Below are positions 33,893 to 44,000 of a stretch of 64,000 nt of DNA, one piece after another. The first letter of the stretch is position 1; every line of letters begins with the position of its first letter. The stretch covers positions 646,174 to 710,173 of the forward strand of contig JALIRH010000144.1 of the NCBI GenBank assembly GCA_023055505.1, in the 5' to 3' direction. Under the pieces are notes generated by a model. The model did not search any database, was not told the DNA's origin, and worked only from the letters and a program-made list of their open reading frames with translations. This DNA is from Callipepla californica brunnescens (taxonomy: Eukaryota; Chordata; Aves; Galliformes; Odontophoridae). A program made the position numbers and the translations under genes.

Positions 33893-35290
33893 CTGAAAGG
33901 TAGCAAAGCTGCACTGAATCTGGGTTAAGATGCGTCAACAAACAGATTCCCCTCAACTCCTTCCAGAAGATTGAGAATGTTTCATTTTTATACCCAAATG
34001 ACAAAGAAGGAAGATCTCTCGTTCATATTATGCAGATTAAAACCATTTTCCCATTACTTCAGCTCCATGGATCCAAGTTGCAATTTAGTATTCCAGTGCT
34101 ACTGCTGACAGCACACTCTGCCAGTACAACTCAGAAACAATGCTGCAGCTTCTTTTTCAAGGAAGGGAATGTTCCTTCAGCTCTCAGGATCATGCTTACC
34201 TCTGGCTCTCACTGCGTGATGAGAAGAACCAACCTATACAGTGTTCTAAAGCACGCTCCTGATTTGGTCACAAACATAATTGTTCCAACTTGTCTTTACT
34301 ACAAGGAGCCTAATTCTTACTTCATTTTCTCACGTCCAAGTCCATGCAAGTCTCGTCAGTAGAACTTGCCCTAACTGAGTGCACAGACACACACTCATAA
34401 CAGTACATCCAAGGAAAACCTCACCAGACTGCAGCCAGGGAAACAAAGGCAGAACTGCTCCTGCTGCCATCAGAGATAACAACTGTGAGAACACACTCTG
34501 AGCCGAGTGCCATCTCAATAGCTGTTGCTCGAGTAAAATCTCACCACTACGAGTCCTAGCAACTGCTTCCTATTTCTCTCGTTGTGTTTTCTTTTTGTTT
34601 TAAGCACCTTCTGGCAATTAGAGCTGCAGAATCAAAAGAATGCATTAAGTTCTGAGAAGCTACGTCAAGGTGTATTCATTGCATGGGTAAGAAAGTCTGT
34701 CAGAACACAGCTCCAATAACCGAGTCACTTCATTCCTCAAGGGATGCTCCAGCAGCACATTCTACTTGGATATCACAGACCCAATTTTTTCCAGGTAACA
34801 GTGGTTAGGTAACTCGAGTAGCTCCTAATTCCTCCTCAGTGATTACCAGTCTAGTTTGTGACAAATCTGAGGCGCCTTCACTGAAGTTACACTTCTGTAA
34901 GAAAGCTGTTTCAGTAGTAGAATATCACCAAACCAAAACTCTGCCAACGTCCTAGGGTCTTTTCTTATCTAAAACGATGAAGTCAGAACTTACAACTGTG
35001 TCTCCACAAGACTGCTATTAGTCAGCAGTCTCCGGTACCCTTCCTAAACTCACACTTGAAGAGCTTTCCTCCTTCCGGAATCAGAGTTTCTTTGAACAAA
35101 ACATCTGGCTAACAAAAACAAGAACCTAAGCAAGCACATTTTCAGGCATTCTCTTGCCCAAACGCACACACAAAGAAGCAACAAAAACCACCACCACCAA
35201 CAGACACGCAATGAGATAAGCCCAGCAAATTCACAACCTGATCACGTGCACTGCCCATCCCGCTGTTAGGAAGGACGTGCAATTTCTTAC

Positions 35291-35474
35291 CGTCAGCCTC
35301 AAGAGCTGCAGACATGTTTTCACTTGGGCACTTGGACATATTCAGCATATCTAAATCAATTCTTCCCAGCTGAATCACAAAGGGGCGGCCAGCTGCTTTC
35401 CATGCCCTTACGCTGCTTTTCAGAATGCTACCAAGCTGCGTAACGGCTTCAGGATCCTTCAGAACATCAACATT
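35291..35474 (-). CDS. XPO1: XPO1-like exon B
   Basis: 184 nt, starting NVDVLKDPEAV after acceptor TCCACAG and ending with a split glycine codon before donor GTAAGA. It contains RPFVIQLGRIDLDMLN. Several normally invariant positions differ, for example W in VRAWKAAG where the family has C. No stop or frameshift is seen. Confidence 0.87.
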
Positions 35475-35790
35475 CTGTGGAAAAGAACTGAGCTAACTCC
35501 ATTCAGTCAATGAAAACGCCATTTATCTTCTAATACAAAAACGGTCACTTTCACGTTTAGGGTTATCTTACACGCTGTGTTAAAGCATGTTCTGTCAAGT
35601 TCTTCAACTGGATTTAAACCAGTCTCAGTTGTTTAGGTCTCCTTCAACACTTCTACTGCCAGATCAACCATTGCTTTATAAAAGTTCAGCACAGCCAAGT
35701 TCACTTCATTCCACAGATGAAAAAAAATGGAATAACAACAAACATTCAGCACTTTTACTTTAGTTGAATACACAAAATGTACCGTCTGAC

Positions 35791-35889
35791 TTTTGTTGCC
35801 TGCATGTGTTTTTCTATCAGATGCTCCTGTACAGTCCGGTCTGTCTGCGCCCCAACCACGTATCCTACTGCTCCACAGAACGGATGCAC
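35791..35889 (-). CDS. XPO1: XPO1-like exon A
   Basis: 33 codons from VHPFCGAVGY to QATK. The acceptor is CAATCAG and the donor is GTCAGA after AAA, weaker than consensus. Compared with the normal family sequence an in-frame block of about 12 codons is missing after EKHM, but the exon end (QATK, then N in the next exon) is at the expected junction. Confidence 0.82.
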
Positions 35890-36084
35890 CTGATTGAAAA
35901 ACAAGAAGTCCAACAGAAAGTTAAGGAAGACTAACCCAAAATGTACAGCGTTCAGGTAGTAAAAGTTCAAAATGGCTTTCCAATGACTAAATACCCACTT
36001 CCCACCTCAGTTCACAAGATCCTTCTCCATCCTTTCCTTCCTTACTCCACATTTAAAGCAAGCCTCTGCTCCCCTCCAATACAG
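35890..36084. other. Flank between XPO1-like exon A and CR1
   Basis: About 200 bp of intron-like sequence. No further XPO1 exon is visible on the minus strand. The boundary with CR1 is approximate. Confidence 0.5.
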
Positions 36085-36583
36085 GCAGGAAATTAGAAAT
36101 GCAAAAGCCCAGCTCCAACTTAGACTGGCTACTGCAGTAAAGCAGAGCAAAAAATCCTTTTACAAATATATTAACAGTAAAAGATCTAAGGAGAATTTCT
36201 CTCCTTTACTTGATGCGGCAGGGAATGGAACCACAGAGGATAAGGAAAAGGCTGAGGTTCTCAATGCCTTCTTCACGTCTCTCTTCAATAGACAGATCAG
36301 TTAACTCAGGATACTTTTTGCCCTGACCTGGAAGTCTGGGACGAAGCGCATCATACACCCCCTGTGATCCTAGCAGAGACAGTCAGAGACCTGCTCCTCC
36401 ATCTGAACTGCCGCAAGTCCATGGGACCAGATGGGATCCAACCAAGGGTGCTGAGGGAGCTGGCAGAGGTGATTGCCAAGCCGCTTTCTGTCATCTATCA
36501 GCATTCCTGGTCATCTGGAGAGGTCCCACAAGATTGGAGGCTTGCTGATGTGACTCCCATCTACAAAAAAGACCGTAAGGAAG
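36085..36583 (+). mobile_element. CR1 LINE fragment (reverse transcriptase N-terminal part)
   Basis: Plus-strand translation in two frames gives the CR1 ORF2 segment before and at the start of the reverse transcriptase domain: KSFYKYINSKRSKENFSPLL and KAEVLNAFFTSLFN, then after a stop and frame change LLLHLNCRKSMGPDGIQPRV and EVPQDWRLADVTPIYKKD. CR1 is the dominant avian LINE, and its ORF2 encodes endonuclease and reverse transcriptase. This copy is 5'-truncated, broken, and cut at 36583 by the ERV-L LTR. Confidence 0.9.
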
Positions 36584-37121
36584 TGTCATGGTTTTATGAT
36601 TTTCTGGTACTGGTATTTCCACATCATGGCATCATGTGGTGCATTGGGAGTCAGGGAGAAAACTACATTCCCCAGAGGACTTGGCAATGCTTTGTATTTT
36701 TTCACGTGTTTTCCGCTCAGAGGGAACAGATAAAAACTCTCTGCGGTCACGGGACATTCTCTCTTTCCTCTAGGATCACTTAGGAGTGGGTGCTCGCTGC
36801 CGTCCGCCTTCAGCGTTAGCGCAAGGCCTTCGGTTTATCAGGCACTCACTCTCTCTCTCTCTCTCTCTCTCTCTGTCTTACTCGTTTTGTTTGATTCATT
36901 GGGCTTAATTCCAAATTGTATTGCATTATACTGTGTTATTTACTTCCTGATGTCTTATTTAGTAAATTAGCTTTTCCCCCTCAGATCGTTGCCGCTGTTT
37001 TGTTTTGGGGCTTATCTCCCTTTTTCCCTTTCCCCCTTCCCCTTGTCCGGGGTGTGGGCCTGTGGGTCTCCTTCCTCGGTTGTCGCAGGGCCGGGCTGAA
37101 CCGGCTCACAAACCCCTGACA
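36584..37121 (+). mobile_element. 5' LTR of the ERV-L-like provirus
   Basis: It begins TGTCATGG and ends CCCCTGACA, giving a perfect TGTCA/TGACA terminal inverted repeat, and is followed 4 bp later by the primer-binding site. It is 538 bp long. A TATA-like AGATAAAAACT lies near 36729 and a (CT)n run at 36849-36874. The 5' edge abuts CR1 coding sequence, so the insertion point is exact. Confidence 0.9.
36849..36874 (+). repeat. (CT)13 microsatellite in LTR
   Basis: A pure CT run within the ERV-L LTR, downstream of the probable TATA element; length polymorphism is likely. Confidence 0.95.
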
Positions 37122-37125
37122 TTTT

Positions 37126-37143
37126 TGGCGCCCAACGTGGGAC
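37126..37143 (+). promoter_or_regulatory. ERV-L-like primer-binding site (tRNA-Lys1,2 type)
   Basis: The sequence TGGCGCCCAACGTGGGAC lies 4 bp after the LTR. It matches the Lys1,2-type primer site known from betaretroviruses except at the penultimate base. It sets the start of minus-strand DNA synthesis. Confidence 0.85.
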
Positions 37144-37352
37144 ACAACCAGCTGCCTTAGCCAGACAGAGACAAACTTTTAGAGTACATCTCTGTCTGTT
37201 GTTAACAAGCTTATCTGTACTGCAAGTGCTGTACAGCAAAACACGACCTTGAAGTCCGGGCGTACTGTCAGTTGTTTTGGGATATCTGTAAACTTCTTTT
37301 GGGTACTGCCAGATTGTTTTAGTACAAGAAAAAAAAAAATAATAATAAAAAG

Positions 37353-37769
37353 ATGTCTTTTCTGTTTCTGTTAAAACTGCCCTTACAGGGATTGTACTTC
37401 ACCGCTTTTTCCCTCTTAATGCTCAAAACGTACTGGAACTTGGTTAAGTTTGCCATTCTGTTCCATTGGGTCTGGTCCCTGTATGATAAATTAAAAGCAA
37501 TGATAGAGGAACCTGCCAGATCCCAGGGCACCCCAGCTAATGGAACAAAGGATAACATGTTAACGAACCATGTGATGTTTGAATGGGTATCCAGGTTCCC
37601 CTCTCAGTTTTTTATGAATTTTCAAGATCACAGCTTAGGGATGGTGTTAATAATTGGGATATTAGTCCTCCTGCATGTAGTAGCACTTTACATCATGTGC
37701 AGGAAGCTTCTCCCAGAAACAGAGAATGTTGAATGGCAGGGAGAGTGGAGAGTTTTAGGAAAGAAATGA
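37353..37769 (+). CDS. Leader ORF of the ERV-L-like element (membrane-protein-like)
   Basis: A 138-residue ATG-initiated frame lies between the primer site and gag, in a different frame from gag. The N-terminus is hydrophobic (residues 2-24 and 30-43), there is one NGT N-glycosylation sequon at residues 63-65, and a second strongly hydrophobic segment at about 95-116 is followed by basic C-R-K. This gives the appearance of a small two-pass membrane protein. ATG is preceded by an A-rich stretch with A at -3. I do not recognise a family; retroviral leaders normally hold packaging signals and no long ORF. It could be a captured cellular exon, a displaced env fragment or chance. Conservation in sibling copies would decide. 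Confidence 0.45.
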   Translation: MSFLFLLKLPLQGLYFTAFSLLMLKTYWNLVKFAILFHWVWSLYDKLKAMIEEPARSQGTPANGTKDNMLTNHVMFEWVSRFPSQFFMNFQDHSLGMVLIIGILVLLHVVALYIMCRKLLPETENVEWQGEWRVLGKK

Positions 37770-37933
37770 GAAGGATGGGGACACCCGGTGTCATGGGATC
37801 TTTCTCCTGAACAATTGCAGGATCCTGAGGAGCTAGGCCTGTATCTGAGTAAAGGGTGCTGCGGCTCAGAAAGATCTGAGGTGGAACACTTATCTGGGGC
37901 TTGGCCTATGCTTACCGAGGTTTATATACTATT
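37770..37933 (+). other. Untranslated gap before ERV-L-like gag
   Basis: Leader sequence between the membrane-like ORF and the first gag ATG. The gag frame is open from 37880, but no ATG occurs before 37934. Confidence 0.6.
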
Positions 37934-39010
37934 ATGAAGAGAGAGAGTGTCCAAACTGAGGCCCAAACCAAAGAGGAAAACCTCCCGGTCACACCTGACC
38001 AGCCAAAGGAAGCACCAGTATCAAAGTCAGTTGCCCCTGTGGAAGGCAAGAAATGGAAATGTGTGTCCTCGCGCCTAGAACGCAAAGAAGAGGTGCCGAA
38101 AGAAGAGGAAGATATAGGTGAGGGGGTGGCCACAACCCCATCACCATCGAGAAAGGCAACAAAGAAAAGTGAGAGACATGGAGAAGAAAGTGATGATGAA
38201 GGTGAAGAGAAAGTTAAAGTTACGACGTTTCGTTGGCCCGTGAAAATGTCTGAGATCCAAGGCTCAAGAAAGGAGTTTATTCGACGTCCAGATGAGAGTA
38301 TTGTCACTTGGTTGCTTCGGTGTTGGGACAACGGGGCCAACAGTGTGTCCCTTGATAGTAACGAAGCTCGCCAACTAGGAAACATTGCCCGAGATCCGGC
38401 TGTCGACAGAGGAATCAGCAGGTATATGGATGGAATCGCCAGCCTCTGGCAACGAATGCTAGTAGCTGTGAGGGAAAGATATCCCTACAAGAGTGACCTG
38501 GCACCTAAAGTGAAAAGGTGGAAAACTATTGAGGAAGGCATCCAGTATTTGAGAGAAACAGCTGTGGCGGAAATGCTGTATGATCCCACCTTTGATCCTG
38601 ACGATCGGGACCATGATCCGGAGAAAGTAAGGAGTACACCTGAAATATGTCAGAAGCTTTCAAAGTCAGCACCAGAAAGGTACGCCGGTACACTAGTGAC
38701 AACGTTCAACAGATATGAGGACCAAGACAGAAAACCCCCAGTTTTTGAACTAATTCTTACACTTCAAAACTTCAAACAAAAATTTCCGCTGCCATACGCG
38801 TCCATTTCAGCCATATCAAAGTTAGAAGGACAAATGGAAGATATACTGGGAAAATTATCCCAACTGATTGATAGGGTTGAATTGGTTGCAGCTATCAGAA
38901 GCAAACGCCATCCTGCTCGAGCAAATGACAGCACTAACTTCACTAACTTCATGTCGCGTGCGGCTTTGTGGAGTTACTTACGTGCAAATGGAGAAGATAT
39001 GAAGGAATGA
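37934..39010 (+). CDS. gag: ERV-L-like Gag
   Basis: The frame from the first ATG (37934) is 358 residues with no internal stop; it is open upstream to 37880. Residues 1-90 are acidic, lysine-rich and probably disordered (many K, E, P). From about residue 105 it becomes a folded, helical region with RRPDESIVTWLLRCWDNGAN and a tryptophan-containing capsid-like segment (MDGIASLWQRMLVAVRERYP). A leucine-rich helix lies near residues 290-325. No CCHC zinc knuckle is present in it or in the next 200 bp, consistent with ERV-L elements. Gag would form particles. The intact frame contrasts with the broken pol. Retroelement Gag is a firm call; the exact family comes from the linked RT. Confidence 0.82.
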   Translation: MKRESVQTEAQTKEENLPVTPDQPKEAPVSKSVAPVEGKKWKCVSSRLERKEEVPKEEEDIGEGVATTPSPSRKATKKSERHGEESDDEGEEKVKVTTFRWPVKMSEIQGSRKEFIRRPDESIVTWLLRCWDNGANSVSLDSNEARQLGNIARDPAVDRGISRYMDGIASLWQRMLVAVRERYPYKSDLAPKVKRWKTIEEGIQYLRETAVAEMLYDPTFDPDDRDHDPEKVRSTPEICQKLSKSAPERYAGTLVTTFNRYEDQDRKPPVFELILTLQNFKQKFPLPYASISAISKLEGQMEDILGKLSQLIDRVELVAAIRSKRHPARANDSTNFTNFMSRAALWSYLRANGEDMKE

Positions 39011-39214
39011 CATCAAAAACCCACCCCTGCACTGCGAGTACGGGTGAGAGAATTATAACACAGACCAACTACCAGCGAAGTTGTTCCCGTCACTACAGGT
39101 AATGAATAGAGGGGCCCTGCCCTCAGCCAGAGGAGGGAGAGGGATAATAGAGTGTATTGGACTGTGTGGATTCGGTGGCCTGGCACATCAAACCCACAGA
39201 AATAGGAGGCACTG

Positions 39215-39445
39215 GTGGATACTGGTGCACAATGTACTCTAACGCCTTCAAGTTATAAAGGGGCAGAATTGATTCATCTCTCTGGAGTGACTGGCGGCTT
39301 TCAGGAATTGTCTGTGCTGGAGGCAGAAATAAGCCTCACGGGTAAAGACTGGCAGAAGCATCTTATAGTGATTGGACAGGGGGCCCCACGCATACTTGGT
39401 ATAGACTATCTCAGAAGGGGGCACTTTAAGGATCCCAAGGGGTAG
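39215..39445 (+). pseudogene. pro: ERV-L-like aspartic protease
   Basis: The frame contains VDTGAQCTL, the retropepsin active-site loop with intact D-T-G, and later GAPRILGIDYLRRG, matching the G-R-D/N-x-L-type second motif region in position. The protease cleaves Gag-Pol. It lies in the same frame as gag and RT but is cut off by stops on both sides (a TAG just before 39209 and TAG at 39443-39445), so it could only be made by suppression of several stops. I treat it as a decayed part of pol. Confidence 0.8.
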
Positions 39446-40365
39446 CGATGGGCTTTTGGAATAGCTACTGTGGACACAGATAGCATTAAGCAACTATCTG
39501 TTTTACCTGGCCTGTCAGAAGATCCATCTGTTGTGGGGTTGCTACAAGTGGAGGAGCAACAGGTACCAATTGCTACAAAAACGGTGCACAGACGGCAGTA
39601 CCGCACCAACAGGGATTCCTTGCTCCCCATTCATCATCTGATTCGTCAGCTAGAGAGCCAGGGAGTGATCAGCAAAACTCACTCCCCGTTTAACAGCCCC
39701 ATATGGCCAGTGCGTAAAGCCAACGGAGAATGGAGGTTGACGGTAGATTACCGTGGCCTGAACGAAGTCACACCTCCACTGAGTGCTGCTGTGCCAGACA
39801 TGCTTCAACTCCAGTATGAACTGGAGTCGAAAGCAGCCAAGTGGTATGCCACCATTGACATTGCTAACGCCTTCTTTTCAATTCCCTTGGCCACAGAATG
39901 CAGGCCACAGTTTGCCTTCACCTGGAGAGGCGTTCAGTACACCTGGAACCGTTTGCCCCAGGGGTGGAAGCACAGCCCAACCATTTGCCATGGGTTGATC
40001 CAAACTGCATTGGAACAGGGTGCTGCTCCTGAGCATCTGCAGTACATCGATGATATTGCTGTATGGGGCAATACAGCAGAGGAAGTTTTTAAGAAAGGAG
40101 AGACAATAATACAGATCCTCCTGCGAGCTGGCTTCGCTATTAAGCGAAGCAAAGTGAAAGGACCTGCACAAGAAATTCAGTTCCTAGGCATAAAGTGGCA
40201 AGATGGACATCGTCACATCCCAACAGATGGGATTGACAAAATTACTGCCATGTCTCCACCCACCAGTAAGACAGAGAGCCAAGCTTTTCTGGGTGTAGTG
40301 GGATTTTGGAGACTGCATGTTCCAAACTACAGCCTCATTGTGAGCCCCCTTTATCAGGTGACCTC
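39446..40365 (+). pseudogene. pol: ERV-L-like reverse transcriptase
   Basis: It is in the protease frame, directly after TAG 39443-39445. RT motifs are seen in order: LESQGVISKTHSPFNSPIWP and WRLTVDYRGLN (fingers), WYATIDIANAFFSIPL (motif A with D), WNRLPQGWKHSP (motif B), LQYIDDIAVWG (motif C, YIDD active site), and FLGIKWQDG and FLGVVGFWRLH (thumb). All polymerase catalytic aspartates are present. The frame is lost near 40365 by a small indel, so RNase H is in another frame. No ATG serves the domain, as expected for a Gag-Pol product. Confidence 0.9.
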
Positions 40366-41006
40366 TGGAAGAAGAATGATTTTGTGTGGGGCCCTGAGCA
40401 GCAGCAGGCTTTTGAGCAAATGAAGCAGGAGATAGCCCGTGCCGTGGCCCTGGGGCCAGTGCGGACGGGACAGGATGTAAAGAACATCCTCTACACTGCT
40501 GCTGGAAAGGAAGGTCCCACTTGGAGTTTGTGGCAAAGAGCTTCTGGAGAGACCCGAGGCCGACCCCTTGGTTTCTGGAGTCGAGCATACAGGGGGTCTG
40601 AGGAGCGCTACACTCCAACTGAGAAGGAGATCTTAGCCGCATATCAGGGGGTTCGAGCTGCTTCTGAAGTAATCGGTACTGAAACGCAGCTCCTTCTGGC
40701 ACCTCGACTGCCAGTACTGAACTGGATGTTTAAAGGAACAGTTCCCTCTACCCATCATGCTACTGATGCCACTTGGAGTAAGTGGATTGCGCTGATTACA
40801 CAGCGAGCTCGGATGGGGAACCCCAACCGTTCAGGAATCCTGGAGGTGATCATGGACTGGCCTGAAGGTAAAAAGTTTGGAACAACACCAGCAGAGGAGG
40901 TGTCACGTGCTAAAGAAGCCTCACCATATAATGAACTAACAGAAGATGAAAAGAGATACGCCCTGTTCACAGATGGATTGTGTCGCTTTGTGGGAAAGCC
41001 CGATTG
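40366..41006 (+). pseudogene. pol: ERV-L-like RT connection and truncated RNase H
   Basis: It continues pol in the next frame after the indel: WGPEQQQAFEQMKQEI, GRPLGFWSRAYRGSEERYTP and EKEILAAYQGVRAASEVIG mark the connection/thumb region, and ALFTDGLCRF marks the first catalytic motif of RNase H (D in FTDG). Immediately after this, at about 41006, the frame runs into 11-bp minisatellite. The rest of RNase H and integrase are absent. Confidence 0.87.
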
Positions 41007-44000
41007 CTGCCCCATAGCTGCCCCATAGCCTCGCCATAGCTTCCTCTTAGATGCCCCACTGCAGCCCCATAGCTGCCTCACTGCTGCCCCATCGCTGACC
41101 CACTACTGCCTCACTGCTGCCCCATAGCTTCCCAATAGCTGCCTCACCGTTGCCGCATATCTGCCCCATAGCCTCCCCACAGCCTCCTCATAGCTACCCA
41201 ATAGCTGCCTCACTGGTGCACCATAGCTGCCCCAGAGCCTCGCCATAGCCTCATCATAGCTGCCCCACTGCTGCCCCATTGCTACCTCCCTGCTGCCCCA
41301 TAGCCGCCCCATGGCTGTCTAATACCCGCCCCATAACTGCCCTATAGCCTCCCCGTAGCCTCCTCATAGCTGTCTCACTGCTACCCCATAGCTGCTTCAT
41401 AGCCGCCCCATAGCCACCCCATAGCTTCCTCACTGCTGCCCCATAGCTGCTCCATAGCCTCCCCATAGCCTCCTCAGAGCTGCCCCATAGCTGCCCTATA
41501 GCCTCCTCATAGCTTCCCACTGCTGCCCCATAGCTGCCCCGTGGCTGCCTCATAGCTGTCAAACTGCTGCCCCATTGACGCCCCATAGCTTCCTCACTGA
41601 TGCACCATAGCTGCCCCACAGCCTCCCCATAGCCTCTTTATAGCTGCCCCACTGCTGCCCCTTAGATGCCCAATGGCTGCCTCATAGCCGCCCCGTAGCT
41701 GCCCCACTGCTGCCCCATAGCCTCCCCATAGCCTCTTCATAGCTGCCTCACTGCTGCCCCACAGCCGCCTCATGGCTGCCTCATACCTGCCCCATAGCTG
41801 CCTCATAGCCGCTCCATAGCTGCTGCATAGGCTCCTCGGAGCTGCCCCATAGCTTCCTCAATGCGGCCCCAGAGATGCCCAACTGCAGCCCCATGGTTGC
41901 CTCATAGCTTTTCCATAGCTGCCCCATAGCCTCCCCATAGCCGCCCCATAGCTGCCTCACTGCAGCTTCATAGCTGCCCCGTAGTCTCCCCATAGCCTCC
42001 TCATACCTGTCCCATCGCTGCCTCTCTGCTGCCCCATAGTTGCCCCGTAGCCTCCTCATAGCTACCCCACTACTGCCCCATACCTGCCCCACTGCTGCTA
42101 CATATCCACCCCATAGATGTCTCACTGGTGTCCCATTGCCACCCCATGGCTGCCTAATAGCCGCCCCATTGCTGCCCCACTGCTGCCCCATAGCTGCACC
42201 ATGGCTGCCTCATAGCTGTCCAATACCTGCCCTATAGCCTACCCATAGCCTCCTCATAGCTCTCTCACTGCTTCCCCATAGTTGCCCCATGGCTGCCTTG
42301 TAGCCGCCCCATAGCTGGTCCATAGCCTCCTCTTAGCTGCCCCACTGCTGCCCCATAGCCGTTTGATGGCTGCCCCATGGCTACCCCATAGCTGCCCCAC
42401 TTCTGCCCCATAGCCTCCCCATAGTCTCCTCATAGCTGCCTCACTGCTGCCCCATAGCTGCCTCATAACTGCAAAACTGCTGCCCCATTGCCGCCTCGTA
42501 GCTTCCTCACTGATGCACAATAGCTGCCCCATAGCCTCCCCATAGCTTCCTCTTAGCTGCCCCACTGCAGCCCCATAGCTGCAGCACTTATGCCCCATAG
42601 CTGACCCACTACTGCCTCACTGCTGCCCCATAGCCTCCCCATAGCTGCCTCACTGCTGCCCCTAGCTGCCTCACTGGTGCCCCAGACGTACCCCATGGCT
42701 GCCCCATAGCCTCCCCATAGCTGCCTCACTGGTGCCCCAGACGTACCCCATGGCTGCCTCATAGCCGCCCCATAGCTGCCCCATTACTGCCCCATAGCCT
42801 CCCCATACTTGCCCCATAGCTGTCTCACTGCTGACCCATAGCCACCCCATAGCTGCCTCCCTGCTCCACCATAGCTTCCCTATGTCTGCCTCATCGCCAC
42901 CCCATAGCTGCCTCATAACCTCTCGATATCTGCTCCATAGCTGCCCCACTGCTGCCCCATACCTGCCCCATAGCCGTCCCATAGCTGCCTCACTGCTGCC
43001 CCATGGTGCCCAATGGCTGCCTAATAGCCGCCCGATAGCCTTGCCACTGCTTCCCAATAGCTGCCCAATAGCTGCCCTACTACTGCCCCATAGCCGCTCT
43101 ATAGCTGCCTCATCGGCTTCCCATAGCCTCCTCATAGCTGCCTCATTGCTGCCTCACTGCTGCCCAATAGCTGCCCCATAGCCTCCCCATAGTCTCCTCA
43201 TAGTTGCCCCACTGCTGCCCCATAGACGCCCCATAGCTGCCTCACTGCTGCTTCATAGCTGCCCCATAGCCTCCCAATTGCCTCCTCTTAGCTGCCACAC
43301 CGCTGCCCCAGAGCTGCTTGATAAGTGCCTCATACCTGTCCCATAGCTGCCTCACTGCTGCCCCATAGCCTCCTCATAGCCTCCTCATATCTGCCCCACT
43401 GCTGCTCCATATCCGCCCCATAGCTGCCCGACTGCTGCCCCGTAGCCTCCCCATAGCTGCCTCACTGGTGCCCCAAAACTGCCTCACTGCTGCCCCATAG
43501 CCTCCCCATAGCCTCCTCATAGCTGCCCAACTGCTGCCCCATAGCTGCCTCACTGCTTCCCCACTACTGCCCCATAGCCTCCTCATAGCTACCTCATAGC
43601 TGCCTCACTTCTGCCCCTTACCTGCCCCACTACTTCCCCATAGCTGCCCCACTAATGCCCCATAGCTGCCCCATAGCCTCTCCTGAGCCGCCACATAGCT
43701 GCCTCACTACTGCCCCATAGCTGCCCAACTGCTGCCTCATAGCTGCCAAACTACTGCCCCATAGCCGCCCCAAAGCTGTTTCAAATCTGCTCCATAGCTG
43801 CCCCATAGCCTCCTCATAGCTGTTCTATAGCTAGCTCACTGCTGCCCCATAGCTGCCCCATAGCCTCCCTATAGCTTCCTCTTAGATGCCCCACTGCAGC
43901 CCCATAGCTGCAGCACTAATGCCCCATAGCTGACTCACTACTGCCTCACTGCTGCCCCATAGCTTCTCAATAGCTACCTCAACGTTGCCACATATCTGCC

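Larger units (their letters stand above)
33213..35889 (-). pseudogene. XPO1: XPO1-like (exportin-1) partial gene, four exons
   Basis: Four minus-strand exons (35791-35889, 35291-35474, 33786-33892, 33213-33407) give a continuous 195-codon frame strongly resembling the middle-to-C-terminal HEAT-repeat part of exportin-1, the Ran-dependent nuclear export receptor. Recognisable pieces include GAQTDRTVQEHLIEKH, FVIQLGRIDLDML, LISGWVSRSNDPQM and AEIPQIFDAVFECTLNMI. All exon edges have AG and GT dinucleotides, and codons split across an intron rejoin in phase. Upstream exons (Ran and cargo-binding parts) and downstream exons are absent from the window. Many residues differ from a family that is almost invariant in vertebrates, and about 12 residues are missing near the end of the first exon. 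I infer a truncated duplicate that is decaying or no longer constrained; expression as part of a chimeric transcript cannot be excluded. Confidence 0.85.
36584..41006 (+). mobile_element. ERV-L-like provirus, 3'-truncated
   Basis: The order is LTR, Lys-type primer site, leader ORF, gag, protease and pol (RT and the start of RNase H). The element is inserted in CR1. It stops inside RNase H at the edge of the 11-bp minisatellite, with no integrase, 3' LTR or env. Gag, protease and RT share one frame but are separated by stops (TGA 39008-39010, TAA 39056-39058, two TAG before 39215, TAG 39443-39445), and a frameshift lies near 40365. Classification as ERV-L rests on the RT sequence type (YIDDI-type active site), absence of a Gag zinc knuckle and gene order. 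Confidence 0.88.

Noticed and set aside
35291..35474. Replacement of the leptomycin-reactive cysteine in the XPO1-like exon B (C to W)
   Set aside because: The reactive cysteine of exportin-1 lies further upstream, in the cargo groove, in exons not present here. The substituted cysteine in exon B is a different one.
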